64,000 nt of DNA from Methanolobus profundi (lineage in GTDB: Archaea; Halobacteriota; Methanosarcinia; Methanosarcinales; Methanosarcinaceae): contig NZ_FOUJ01000004.1 in assembly GCF_900114835.1 (NCBI RefSeq), positions 1-64,000 of the forward strand, written 5' to 3'. This document shows positions 42,601-51,777 of this stretch, piece by piece. A program made the position numbers and the translations under genes. How positions within the stretch are numbered: the first letter of the stretch is position 1; every line of letters starts with the position of its first letter. Under the pieces are notes generated by a model. It was not told the DNA's origin. It did not search any database and saw nothing but the letters and a program-made list of their open reading frames with translations.

Positions 42601-43719
42601 TCAACTATCCTCTAACTTCTTAAGTCCATCTATGACAGCATCATATTTGCTGCAAACCCTTTCCAGCAGGTTACTTTCAAGGTTCTTGTGGGTCGGGATC
42701 AGAATGTCTGCGCCTTCTGAAACCTCAACTCCTTCGGTGGATGTACCATAATCCGGAGCTATGACCACCCCTGTAGAGGACACTCCCAGCCTTAGATCAC
42801 TGACAATGCGCGCAACCATCTCTGTTGCAGGCTGGACCTTCTTGCTGATCACAAGTGCCTTTGAAGCATACCTTTCCTTGAGGTCCGCGATAAATTCGAT
42901 ACTTGACTCAGCCTTCTCACTATCCCCAACGTTCTCAAGAAGCCTGATAGAATCAATGAGGTCATCGAATGTTGTAGAACTCGCCTCAATGATCTCCCCG
43001 TCATAGTATTTGCTGACCTTTTCAACATAGCCTTTTGAGATCACAAGCTTGTAAACATCCTCAAGCTCATCCAGTTCGTCCTCGGTAGGATCATAGGCAT
43101 TGATGACCTTGTACTCCCTGATGCCACAAAGGTCCATGAGGGATTCATACATAGGCGTGACACCGATGAACCTTCTTCCAAGCCACTTGTTAAGGCCGCT
43201 CTGCCCGCTCTGAAGACGGGAAAGCTCAACGATCTTCTTCTTCACAAGTTCAGGGTCATTGGATTCAAGACCGAAATAATCAGCGAACAGAGAAGTAGTA
43301 CGAAGTAGCTTGGTCCTGCCATGAGGCAAAGCTTCAACAAAACCTCTCTCCTTCAGTTCCCTGATGTGATCATAGGCAGAGTTACCTCTCATATCCACAA
43401 GATCGGACTGGATAAGCGGCTGATGGTAGGCGATCATAGAAAGTGTGCGCAACATCGGAGCACTCAGTTCCTTTGGAGCAAATGGTCTCACCATATCAGT
43501 ATACTTAGGCTTGACCTGCATCACATACCGTTCACCTAGGTCGATCACCTCGATACCAGACTCCCTTGAGGCATACTCATTCACCAGATCAGTGGCAATA
43601 GTTATGACCTGTTTTTTCTTCTTACCTGTAAGCTTGGCCAGGGTTGCCGCATCGATCGCGCCCCCGGCAGCAAAAAGCACTGCTTCGATGACTTCCTTAT
43701 CACTCATATTTCCACTCAT
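42601..43719 (-). CDS. scpB: Chromosome segregation protein ScpB with long C-terminal extension
   Basis: The N-terminal half (about residues 1-180) is ScpB: two winged helices including EAVLFAAGGAIDAATLAKLTG and LSMIAYHQPLIQSDLVDMRG. It partners ScpA and SMC in the condensin-like complex. The remaining 190 residues (from about YFGLES onward) have no counterpart in typical ScpB (180-220 residues in total). They include LGRRFIGVTPMYESLMDLCG, a mixed region and a final domain with SKKVQPATEMVARIVSDL. The extension could be an added binding domain. ScpA ends 17 bases upstream. Confidence 0.85.
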   Translation of the reverse strand: MSGNMSDKEVIEAVLFAAGGAIDAATLAKLTGKKKKQVITIATDLVNEYASRESGIEVIDLGERYVMQVKPKYTDMVRPFAPKELSAPMLRTLSMIAYHQPLIQSDLVDMRGNSAYDHIRELKERGFVEALPHGRTKLLRTTSLFADYFGLESNDPELVKKKIVELSRLQSGQSGLNKWLGRRFIGVTPMYESLMDLCGIREYKVINAYDPTEDELDELEDVYKLVISKGYVEKVSKYYDGEIIEASSTTFDDLIDSIRLLENVGDSEKAESSIEFIADLKERYASKALVISKKVQPATEMVARIVSDLRLGVSSTGVVIAPDYGTSTEGVEVSEGADILIPTHKNLESNLLERVCSKYDAVIDGLKKLEDS

Positions 43720-43736
43720 AAGCCGGAAAACACCTC

Positions 43737-44570
43737 TTAAACAGCCCTGATATCATGTTCAGCAGGGTAAACATACAGTTCACCGAACAGTTCCTTCTGT
43801 GTAAGCCAGACCTTCTTGTCCGTTGCAAGGAAAAGCAATGATACATACGTCATGATATTCTCAGACCGGTCATCTGTCATCAGGTCGGAGAGCATAACAC
43901 ATTCATGTTCTTTGAACGACTCGGTCAACATCTCACCCATATCCCTGACACGCCCAAGGATATCCTCCTCGTGGGCAATACCAAGAACCTCGTCAGTGGT
44001 TACCGCAGACCTCTCTTCCAGCTTGCGGTGGACACTACGGTCCTTCCTTCGGGTCTCGACCTTCTCGGCCTTTCGCAGCTCGACTATAAGTTCCTGAAGC
44101 GTAACAGGACGGGTGGCCCTGCGCCTTATCGGAAGTTTAGGGATAGGATATTCATCGACCTCATAGAGATCAAGTTCATCCTCGAACATGTCAAAGACAT
44201 CCTCTTCCTCCTCTTCCTGAACTATTCCGGTGGACTTCATACGCAAAAGGATAGCTGCATAGAGAAGCGTCCTACCGGATATGCGCAGGTCAAGCATCTG
44301 CATCACTTCAATACGTTCGAGGAACATGTCGGTCACATTGACAATATCGATCTCCCAGGGATTGATGGCACCATCCTTTGCAAGGTTCATAAGGATCTCG
44401 ACAGGCTCACTAAGCACATCCTCCGGGAACTCGAGAAGAGCCTCATCAACACCCATATCTCTTAAAGTCTCAACAAATGCCGGGTCGATGGTGCATGGTA
44501 ATGAAACACCCGTTGCCGGAACGACATCGATCACCTGGACCATTTCCATGTCCTCTGCTATTTCGTTCAA
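43737..44570 (-). CDS. scpA: Segregation and condensation protein ScpA
   Basis: A 277-residue kleisin subunit bridging SMC heads. The N-terminal SMC-contact region includes ILMNLAKDGAINPWEIDIVNVTDMFLE and LLYAAILLRMKS, the kleisin hallmarks. A central acidic linker (EEEEEDVFDMFEDE) follows, and the C-terminal winged helix has YVSLLFLATDKKVWLTQKELFGELYV. It starts at TTG (44570), whose last two bases are part of the smc stop TGA; a downstream ATG is the alternative. The tight overlap shows coupling to smc. Confidence 0.9.
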   Translation of the reverse strand: MNEIAEDMEMVQVIDVVPATGVSLPCTIDPAFVETLRDMGVDEALLEFPEDVLSEPVEILMNLAKDGAINPWEIDIVNVTDMFLERIEVMQMLDLRISGRTLLYAAILLRMKSTGIVQEEEEEDVFDMFEDELDLYEVDEYPIPKLPIRRRATRPVTLQELIVELRKAEKVETRRKDRSVHRKLEERSAVTTDEVLGIAHEEDILGRVRDMGEMLTESFKEHECVMLSDLMTDDRSENIMTYVSLLFLATDKKVWLTQKELFGELYVYPAEHDIRAV

Positions 44571-47500
44571 CGTAATTTCACACCTGTAATACTTGTAATG
44601 TTATTTTCCTGCATGGCAACACCAATGGTACGCTCTGCAGCCTCGATCATTGGTTTTCTCAGGGAGACGACAATGAACTGTGCATTGGCAACTGCCTTCT
44701 TGACACGCTGGGCAACCTTTCCTGCATTGGCACCGTCAAGGAACATATCGATCTCATCGAATGCATAGAACGGTGCTGGCCTGTATTGCTGGATAGCGAA
44801 AACAAATGAAAGGGCAGTGAGACTCTTCTCTCCTCCTGACATAGCTTCCAGACGCTGCAAGGTCTTTTCCTTTGGCTGTGCCTTCAATGTCAGGCCACCT
44901 GCAAAAGGATCATCATAATTATCAAGAACAAGCTCACCGATACCATCAGAAAGTTCATTGAATATCTCTCTGAAAGGTTCATTGATACCATCATAGGTCT
45001 CCATGAAAGTATCTTTCTTAAGCTGCTCATACTGTGATATACGCTCAAGGATCTGCTCCCTTTCAGATGATAGGGTATCACGTCTTGTAACGAGGTCATC
45101 AAGTCTTGCCTCTACCTCATCGTACTCATCGATAGCACGCATGTTCACAGGCTCAAGACGCTCCATTGCTTTCTCGATAGAACCGATCCTGGTGCGTACG
45201 GTCTCATAATTAGGGACTTCCTCGGACTCCTCGATACCACGTCTCTGGATCTCCTCTGCCAGTTCTGTGACCTGTTCATCAAGGGCTTCCTTAGTAGCTT
45301 TGAGAGCCATCATCTGTCTGGTGCTGTCATCGAATCTGACCCTTATCTTATCGTATTCCTTCTTCACAGCTACATGCTCATCATGCAAGCGGACACGTTC
45401 CTGCTGTAATTCCTTCAGTTCATCAGCAAGTTCATTCTCACGCTGCTGTTTCTCTTTAAGGGTTTCCTCAAGCTCAGTGATCTTTGCCTTAAGGTCAGCT
45501 ACACGCTGTTTATGATTGGCCTTGTTCTCATCCATGGACTTGATGAGTTCCCTGTTATCCTCGATCTTCGTGTTTGCATAATCACGGTCAAGATTGAGTG
45601 CATTCAATGTGGAATCGATATCCCTTACACGACCATCCAGACGCCTGATCTCTTCATCAAGCTGCTCTGCCTGCCTGTTGAGTTCAGGGACCTCGGAACC
45701 TGCAAGTTTCTTTTCAAGGACCTCGATGTCCTTCTCAAGAGAGATAACAAGCTCTTCCTTTTCCTGCTTCTGGGTGACGGTCCTGTCCATCTCGTCCCTG
45801 AGTTCCTTACGGGACTCCTCTATCTCGATAAGCTCCTGACCCTTGGCCTCGATAAGCTGAGCAAGACGCTCGCCCCTGCCTTCGATCTCATCAAGTTGCA
45901 TCTGCTTCTTGGAGATATCCTTGTCATGCTCATGGATCTCACGGTTTATCTGTGAGATGTGGCCTTCCACCTGATCAAGTTTCTTGATGGCATTGGCACG
46001 CTTTGAGTCGAGTTCGGTTATCTTCTCAGCTATTTTCACCAGCTTGTCCTTTTCGGAAGCAGCGAATGAAAGACCGGAACTCTGTGGCTGGGAACCACCG
46101 ACCATTGCACCACTTTTCTCAATGACCTCACCTTCAAGGGTGACCATCCTTAAGCCTCCCATCAGGCGACGTGCATTGGTAAGTGTATCAACGACAAGAG
46201 TATCCCTGAAGACATTCCAGAACGCAGCCTCGAACTTCCTGTCAAAATCGACCAGATCCATGGCGTATCCAATTACACCCTCTCTGTCAGAAAGATCCTT
46301 ATATGGCCTGCGGGCTTCCATCTTGTTCAATGGAAGGAATGTAGCTCGTCCGCCACGCCTCTGTTTAAGGAAAGATATGGCACGTGAGGCATCCTCGTCA
46401 TTTTCAACAACAATAGATTGCATACGTCCACCGGCAGCTATACCAAGTGCATTGGAATACTTCTGGTCCACACTACCAAGTTCTGCGATAGTACCGTATA
46501 TTCCCGGAAGACCGTGATGTTTCTTCTCGTTCATCACCATGTCAACTGCTTTGGAATACTTACTGTGGTCCTCTGCAGCACGCACACGCATCTCGATCCT
46601 TGCATAATCATTCTGGTGCTTTCGAAGCTCTTCCTCGAATTCCTTTACAATGGTCTTTAGCTGGGAACGGTTGTTCTCAAGGTCATCGATATCCTTTGTC
46701 AGGGCATCTATCTTTTCATTGAGCTTCTCAATATCATATTCAACCGACTTTGTATCACTATCAGAAGATTCAGCCTTCGACCTTGCATCAGCGATCTCAC
46801 TTTCGATATCCCTGACCTCTGCAGACTTTCTCCTCAGGGAATCGAGAAGACGGTCCTCCTGACGCATCAGTTCATTTTTCTCATCCTTGATGGTCTCAAG
46901 TCTGGACTTAAGAGTGCTGAGCTCATCCCTTGTCTGAGCAAATTTAGCATCCACATCAGCGATCTTGCTCTGAAGGATCATGCGCTCGGTCTTGCGCTCG
47001 GACATTTCGGCAAGGATGCTCTCCTTCCTCATTGTCTCTTCAGAGATATTAGAATCAAGCTCCTCAAGTTTGCCTTTGATCTCATCGATCTCAACAAATA
47101 TCTTCCTTCGTCTTGATTCGACATCTTCCATTTCCTTTTCAGAAAGCTCGATGGTGTCAACACACCTCGAAACTTCACCTCTGATACCTTCGATGTCCTT
47201 CTTGATCTGTATCTGTTCATCCTCACCCATCCTCTGGATGTTGATGGTCATTTCCTCGAGTTCCTGTTCGAGCTTCTCCACATCAAGACGTTTGGTCTCA
47301 AGACCAAGTTCCAGTTTACCAAGGACCTCTTCCTTGGCAACGATATCATCAGCAACTGACAGAAGTTCGGTCTTTGCATCCTTGAGCTTTGCAAGCAATA
47401 CAAAACCCTCGAACTTCATCTTCTCTTCTTTAAGGGACTGATATTTGAGAGCCTGATCACGCTCTGTTTTGAGCTTTCCAAGCTGCTGACCTACCTCTTC

Positions 47501-48091
47501 TATGATTATGTCTACCCTTTCCACTCTTTCACGTACTATCTCAAGCTCACTGAGTGCCCTGTCCCTTTTACTATCGAACTCGGCAACACCGGCGATCTCA
47601 TCGATGATCTTACGTCTCTCGGTGGGGGTCATATTGATGATGCGAGTAACATCTCCCTGCATCACAACGTTATAGCCCTCAGGGGTCACGCGGGCCTTGG
47701 CAAGATAAGTATGAACCTCAGTAAGGCTCGCAGCCTTGCCATTGAAATAGAAATAACTGTAATATCCGGAGTCTGTCTCACGGATCTTCCTTGTAATAGT
47801 GATCTCATCAGCATCGAACGGCATTTCACGGTCAACATTATCAAAACGGATAGTTACCTGTGCAAAATCCGGTTTTTTAGAACCTTCGCCATTGTAGATA
47901 AGATCGGTGAGCTTTTCAGCCCTCATTGTCCTTGAACTGGAAAGACCAAGCACGAAGAGGATCCCATCTATTATGTTAGATTTACCACTACCATTCGGAC
48001 CGGAGATAGTGGTGAAACCATCAAAAAAAGGTATTTTTACCTTTTTCCCGAAGGATTTGAAGTTTATAAACTCAAGTTCCTTGATATACAC
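44567..48091 (-). CDS. smc: Chromosome segregation ATPase SMC
   Basis: A 1174-residue SMC protein. Walker A is GPNGSGKSNIIDGILFVLG near residue 32. Two coiled-coil arms flank a hinge (about 510-680, with HHGLPGIYGTIAELGSVDQKY and GGRATFLPLN). The ABC signature is EAMSGGEKSLTALSFVFAIQ, Walker B is FYAFDEIDMFLD and the D-loop follows. It starts at GTG after GAGGAATC. It overlaps scpA by the stop codon, and the coiled-coil protein at 48119 ends 27 bases upstream, so a four-gene operon is likely. Confidence 0.97.
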   Translation of the reverse strand: MYIKELEFINFKSFGKKVKIPFFDGFTTISGPNGSGKSNIIDGILFVLGLSSSRTMRAEKLTDLIYNGEGSKKPDFAQVTIRFDNVDREMPFDADEITITRKIRETDSGYYSYFYFNGKAASLTEVHTYLAKARVTPEGYNVVMQGDVTRIINMTPTERRKIIDEIAGVAEFDSKRDRALSELEIVRERVERVDIIIEEVGQQLGKLKTERDQALKYQSLKEEKMKFEGFVLLAKLKDAKTELLSVADDIVAKEEVLGKLELGLETKRLDVEKLEQELEEMTINIQRMGEDEQIQIKKDIEGIRGEVSRCVDTIELSEKEMEDVESRRRKIFVEIDEIKGKLEELDSNISEETMRKESILAEMSERKTERMILQSKIADVDAKFAQTRDELSTLKSRLETIKDEKNELMRQEDRLLDSLRRKSAEVRDIESEIADARSKAESSDSDTKSVEYDIEKLNEKIDALTKDIDDLENNRSQLKTIVKEFEEELRKHQNDYARIEMRVRAAEDHSKYSKAVDMVMNEKKHHGLPGIYGTIAELGSVDQKYSNALGIAAGGRMQSIVVENDEDASRAISFLKQRRGGRATFLPLNKMEARRPYKDLSDREGVIGYAMDLVDFDRKFEAAFWNVFRDTLVVDTLTNARRLMGGLRMVTLEGEVIEKSGAMVGGSQPQSSGLSFAASEKDKLVKIAEKITELDSKRANAIKKLDQVEGHISQINREIHEHDKDISKKQMQLDEIEGRGERLAQLIEAKGQELIEIEESRKELRDEMDRTVTQKQEKEELVISLEKDIEVLEKKLAGSEVPELNRQAEQLDEEIRRLDGRVRDIDSTLNALNLDRDYANTKIEDNRELIKSMDENKANHKQRVADLKAKITELEETLKEKQQRENELADELKELQQERVRLHDEHVAVKKEYDKIRVRFDDSTRQMMALKATKEALDEQVTELAEEIQRRGIEESEEVPNYETVRTRIGSIEKAMERLEPVNMRAIDEYDEVEARLDDLVTRRDTLSSEREQILERISQYEQLKKDTFMETYDGINEPFREIFNELSDGIGELVLDNYDDPFAGGLTLKAQPKEKTLQRLEAMSGGEKSLTALSFVFAIQQYRPAPFYAFDEIDMFLDGANAGKVAQRVKKAVANAQFIVVSLRKPMIEAAERTIGVAMQENNITSITGVKLR

Positions 48092-48118
48092 GCGATTCCT
48101 CTGTTTTTATGAAAAAGA

Positions 48119-48979
48119 TTATTTTCTTCGTGTGGTGACCACTACTGCATCTTCATCTTCACGAGCCTCAACGGTCTCGTATTCGGAATCTTCGTCATTA
48201 CAGGATGATGGTGTGTCCTCTTCTGCAACTATATAATTACAGGATTCGGTCTGCCTGCGTGTATTCCCGGCAAGTCTGAGCTGGCGTTCATCATCGGTCT
48301 CTGCAATAATATACTCTGACCGGTGTTCGGGTTCAGGCATTTCAGGCTGCTTCACCGAAGGGACTTCCCTTACATTGAAACGTACATTTGAGGAAGGAGC
48401 GATCGATGATCGTTCCTCTGGATCCTGTCCGTCGGACCTGACAGAGACCCTTGAACTAACAGGTCTTGCTGTTGGAATAGGGCCTTTAGGAACCGGTCTT
48501 GCGTTAGGGACAGCAGAGGAAGCTACAGGAGAGGGCGGAACTGAAGCGCTTTCTGTCTGAGATGTGAATGGAGCGACAGGTTTTGTTTCCGGCCTGTACA
48601 ACTTAGGAATTGCTACAGGGACCGGGGTTGGTTCTGGCTCTGGTGCCTCTTTCACAGGAGGCTCTGCAGACTGCCTTTTTTCCACTACCTTCTCTACTAC
48701 CGGTGCTTTTGGCACAGAGGACTCTTTTAGGGCGCGAAGCATTGATTTCTGGTCAAGGAGCTCATCCATGATACCATTAAGATTACTGCTCAGGGACTGG
48801 ACCTTACGTTCGAGCTGCACAATACGGTTGTGAAAATCGAGGTCGTTCTTAAGGTCACTTCTTATCTCACGGAGTATCGACTCACGGAGATTGGTCTTGA
48901 TATCATCTATCTCTGATTCTTTTTCCTTGAGCTGCCGCTCAAGGCGTTCAATTACAAAGTCCCGGTTCTCTGTATTCAT
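48119..48979 (-). CDS. Coiled-coil protein of unknown function at the head of the smc operon
   Basis: A 286-residue protein. An N-terminal coiled coil (about 1-85; RLERQLKEKESEIDDIKTNL and RIVQLERKVQSLSSNLNGIM) is followed by a long Pro/Ala/Ser-rich disordered region and an acidic end. Two similar short motifs, EYIIAETDDE and NYIVAEEDT, occur near residues 225 and 246. There is no recognisable enzyme domain or membrane segment. It stands directly before smc-scpA-scpB on the same strand with a GAGG ribosome site and its own TATA box. A role as SMC-associated factor is inferred from position only. Confidence 0.75.
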   Translation of the reverse strand: MNTENRDFVIERLERQLKEKESEIDDIKTNLRESILREIRSDLKNDLDFHNRIVQLERKVQSLSSNLNGIMDELLDQKSMLRALKESSVPKAPVVEKVVEKRQSAEPPVKEAPEPEPTPVPVAIPKLYRPETKPVAPFTSQTESASVPPSPVASSAVPNARPVPKGPIPTARPVSSRVSVRSDGQDPEERSSIAPSSNVRFNVREVPSVKQPEMPEPEHRSEYIIAETDDERQLRLAGNTRRQTESCNYIVAEEDTPSSCNDEDSEYETVEAREDEDAVVVTTRRK

Positions 48980-49051
48980 GAAAAGCCTCGCAAATCCATT
49001 CAGTCCCTCATCGCTGTTATGCGAAAATACTACGTTAATATATGAACAAAA

Positions 49052-49061
49052 GTATAATATA
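49052..49061 (-). promoter_or_regulatory. Promoter of the smc operon
   Basis: The minus strand reads GGTATATTAT at 49061-49052. A second TATA-like TCATATATTA lies just downstream. The ribosome site CGAGGCTTTTC precedes ATG 48979. Confidence 0.5.
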
Positions 49062-49116
49062 CCTTATGGTCAGCTCATGTATTTTTTTCAACCAATAAAT
49101 AAGTATTTAATTCGCC

Positions 49117-51777
49117 TCACCGGGCATAGATGCTGGAATTGTTTGTGACCGGGTCTTTCTCAACTGCAAATACGTGGTCAGCAGAATCAATGAGAGATTC
49201 ATCATGAGATACGATAAGGATCTGTGCCACCCCTATATCCCTCATCATGTCAATGAGCTTTATCAACTGGTGTATATGTCCCCGGTCAAGGAAAACAGTA
49301 GGTTCATCCATTATAAGAGATGGGAGCCCTGCACCATCATTGGATGATGTTCCAAGTGACAACAACCGGTATATAGCACACCGGAGCACGAGATTGAACA
49401 AAGCACGTTCTCCACCACTTAGAAGCTTCGGCTCAAGGGCAGTACCATCCTTCTCGAAAACTGTGAGATTGTAATCAGGATCAAGCATCACATGAGAATA
49501 TGCATTGTTGGAATACATGAATGAGAATATCTCATTTATCAACATATCAAGGGTCTGTATGTTACTGGAACGCAGATGTGCACGGATACGTACATACATG
49601 CTTTCAAGTTCCTCTGCATCGGAATATACTGCACTCAGATATTCCCCGCGATTCTTCAGCATGATCAGGTTCTTTTTAAGATCTGCAAGTCGTTTCCGGT
49701 CATTTTCAGCCATACCTGCCTTTTTCATCACATCATCCTTCTCGGCCTTCAACTTATCTAACTCGGAATTGATGAACTTGAAAGCAGATCCATAGTCCCT
49801 GTTAAGTGACTCGAGCTCCTTCTTATCGAACTCACCCATCTTCTTCTCGATATCTTCCAGAGATCCCTTTTTCTCCCCTATCTGACCATCAAAGAGAGAG
49901 ATCATTTCCTGGATGCTCTTTATCTTTTCGTCCATCTGCCTGATCTCTGAATCGATCTTATCGAACTCACCAAGTAACTTTTGCATCTCACGAGCAAGTC
50001 CAAGCTTTCCAAGAAGGACGGAATGTTCTTTCAGGACAGACTCTTCTCCCTGCTTTATCTGCTGAACCTTTTCTCTGGTCTCAGCAAGAGTCGTTTCAAG
50101 AACCTCTTTACCGGATATCAGTTCTTTTACCCTAACCTCATCTTCCCTGATACGTAACCCATACTCTTCAATACGTTTCTCATCTCTCTCGATCGCTTCT
50201 TTAGCAGACCCGATATCCCTGATGACGGACTCAATTTCCGACCTATGACCACGGGCTGTTCTGACCTTTTCGACCCTTCCCTCAGCTTCACTCTTCTTTA
50301 TCCTGAGTTCTGAAAGTTCCGTGCCCAGTTCAATTAACTCTTCATTATCAGAGACAGTTGATTCTTCCACACATGAACCTTTGAGCTCCTGACCACACGT
50401 AGGACATTTTCCTGCATCAAGGAGCTGCTTTGAGCGTTGAAGGCGATTCTTTATCTCAGAGACCTTCACCTTGAGTTCTGCTTCCTTAGCATGGAACATC
50501 TTCTGCTGGTCATTGACAAGATCAAGTACCTCATCGATATTCTCCAGTTTTTCAAGGCTCAGACCAAGAGACTCGATCTTAGCAACAACGTCCTTGCGCT
50601 TGTTGTCAAGCTCTCCGATACTAAGTCTGTGTTTCTCAATGCCATCCTTGATGGCTTTGATCTTAGACTCAACGTCCTTTCCTGAATTCTCAAGAGAACT
50701 TACCTGTTTCTCAATATCCTTCACTGACCGGACAGTATTGAGAACATCTTTTTCCAGTACAGCCTTTTTGCTTTTGGTCTCGCTGATATCATCACGCAAA
50801 GAACGCTCATCCTCATCCAGCTTTGAAACGACCGCATCAATGTTTTCAGGAGATGCTTCCAGCTTTCCCCCGATCTCTGAGACCCTGGACCTTTTTACCT
50901 CAAGAAGCTCCTTACGTGACCTGATATCCTTTAAAAGAGAGTCAATGGAAAGGAAGGATTTTGAACGCCTTTCAACCAATTCCCTGATCTGCTGTTGCAC
51001 AGCCTCTTTCTTGCTGGCAAGTTCTCCCAGTTCGGACATCTTCTTTGTTACCTCGTCCATTCTGGAAAGAGTGCGATCCCTCTTCTCGTTCAAAGATGAA
51101 ATTTCCCCATCGATCTCATTGGACCTCGTCCTCAAAGCAGCCAGTCTGCCACTTGGATCACTGTCCTCTACCAGAAGGATCTCACTGGTAACTTCCTTGA
51201 TACGTCTTTCATTATCTCTCTGATGACGACCGACTCCCACCCTGGCACTTGAAGCCCTTTCACGATATTCCTCCAGTTTACCCAGTTGGAGAAGGTCATC
51301 GATCATCTTCTGCCGGTCCTTGGGTTTCGAGTTGATCAGAACATCGATCTCTCCCTGACGAATATAAACACAGTTCCTGTAAGCCTCTTCATCCATATTG
51401 AGAAGAGAATGAACTGCCTCATAGGTCCGTGTTGCCTGATCGAATATTATTTCCCCGTCCTTCTTAAAGACGGATCTTGTATTGGATGCACGCCCCTTTT
51501 CAGGATCGTTCCTGAAGGACTGCTCAACAGAATAGGTATGACCGTTCTGCTCGAACTCCAGAAATATAGATGCCTTTGAAGCCCCTTTTGTGATGATATC
51601 AGAAAGCACGAACTCCTTGTCCAGTGTCTTACTTCCGAAAAGTCCCGTAAAACATGCTTCAAGAAGACTGGACTTTCCACTGCCATTCACACCTGAGACG
51701 ACTGTCACACCATTCTTGAAGGAGATGTCAAGCTCCTTATAGCTCCTTATATTCTCAACCTTCAGGCGTTTTAGCAT
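49117..51777 (-). CDS. rad50: DNA double-strand break repair ATPase Rad50
   Basis: An 886-residue SMC-like ATPase working with Mre11. Walker A is VSGVNGSGKSSLLEACFTGL, followed by a first coiled-coil arm. The zinc hook CPTCGQ (near residue 440) joins two molecules. The second arm, signature LSGGERALFNLVLRCAIYRLL, Walker B SLIMDEPTVFLDRG and final LIVSHDESL complete the fold. ATG 51777 overlaps the mre11 stop as TGATG; a GTG one codon earlier is possible. The partner is directly upstream. Confidence 0.97.
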   Translation of the reverse strand: MLKRLKVENIRSYKELDISFKNGVTVVSGVNGSGKSSLLEACFTGLFGSKTLDKEFVLSDIITKGASKASIFLEFEQNGHTYSVEQSFRNDPEKGRASNTRSVFKKDGEIIFDQATRTYEAVHSLLNMDEEAYRNCVYIRQGEIDVLINSKPKDRQKMIDDLLQLGKLEEYRERASSARVGVGRHQRDNERRIKEVTSEILLVEDSDPSGRLAALRTRSNEIDGEISSLNEKRDRTLSRMDEVTKKMSELGELASKKEAVQQQIRELVERRSKSFLSIDSLLKDIRSRKELLEVKRSRVSEIGGKLEASPENIDAVVSKLDEDERSLRDDISETKSKKAVLEKDVLNTVRSVKDIEKQVSSLENSGKDVESKIKAIKDGIEKHRLSIGELDNKRKDVVAKIESLGLSLEKLENIDEVLDLVNDQQKMFHAKEAELKVKVSEIKNRLQRSKQLLDAGKCPTCGQELKGSCVEESTVSDNEELIELGTELSELRIKKSEAEGRVEKVRTARGHRSEIESVIRDIGSAKEAIERDEKRIEEYGLRIREDEVRVKELISGKEVLETTLAETREKVQQIKQGEESVLKEHSVLLGKLGLAREMQKLLGEFDKIDSEIRQMDEKIKSIQEMISLFDGQIGEKKGSLEDIEKKMGEFDKKELESLNRDYGSAFKFINSELDKLKAEKDDVMKKAGMAENDRKRLADLKKNLIMLKNRGEYLSAVYSDAEELESMYVRIRAHLRSSNIQTLDMLINEIFSFMYSNNAYSHVMLDPDYNLTVFEKDGTALEPKLLSGGERALFNLVLRCAIYRLLSLGTSSNDGAGLPSLIMDEPTVFLDRGHIHQLIKLIDMMRDIGVAQILIVSHDESLIDSADHVFAVEKDPVTNNSSIYAR

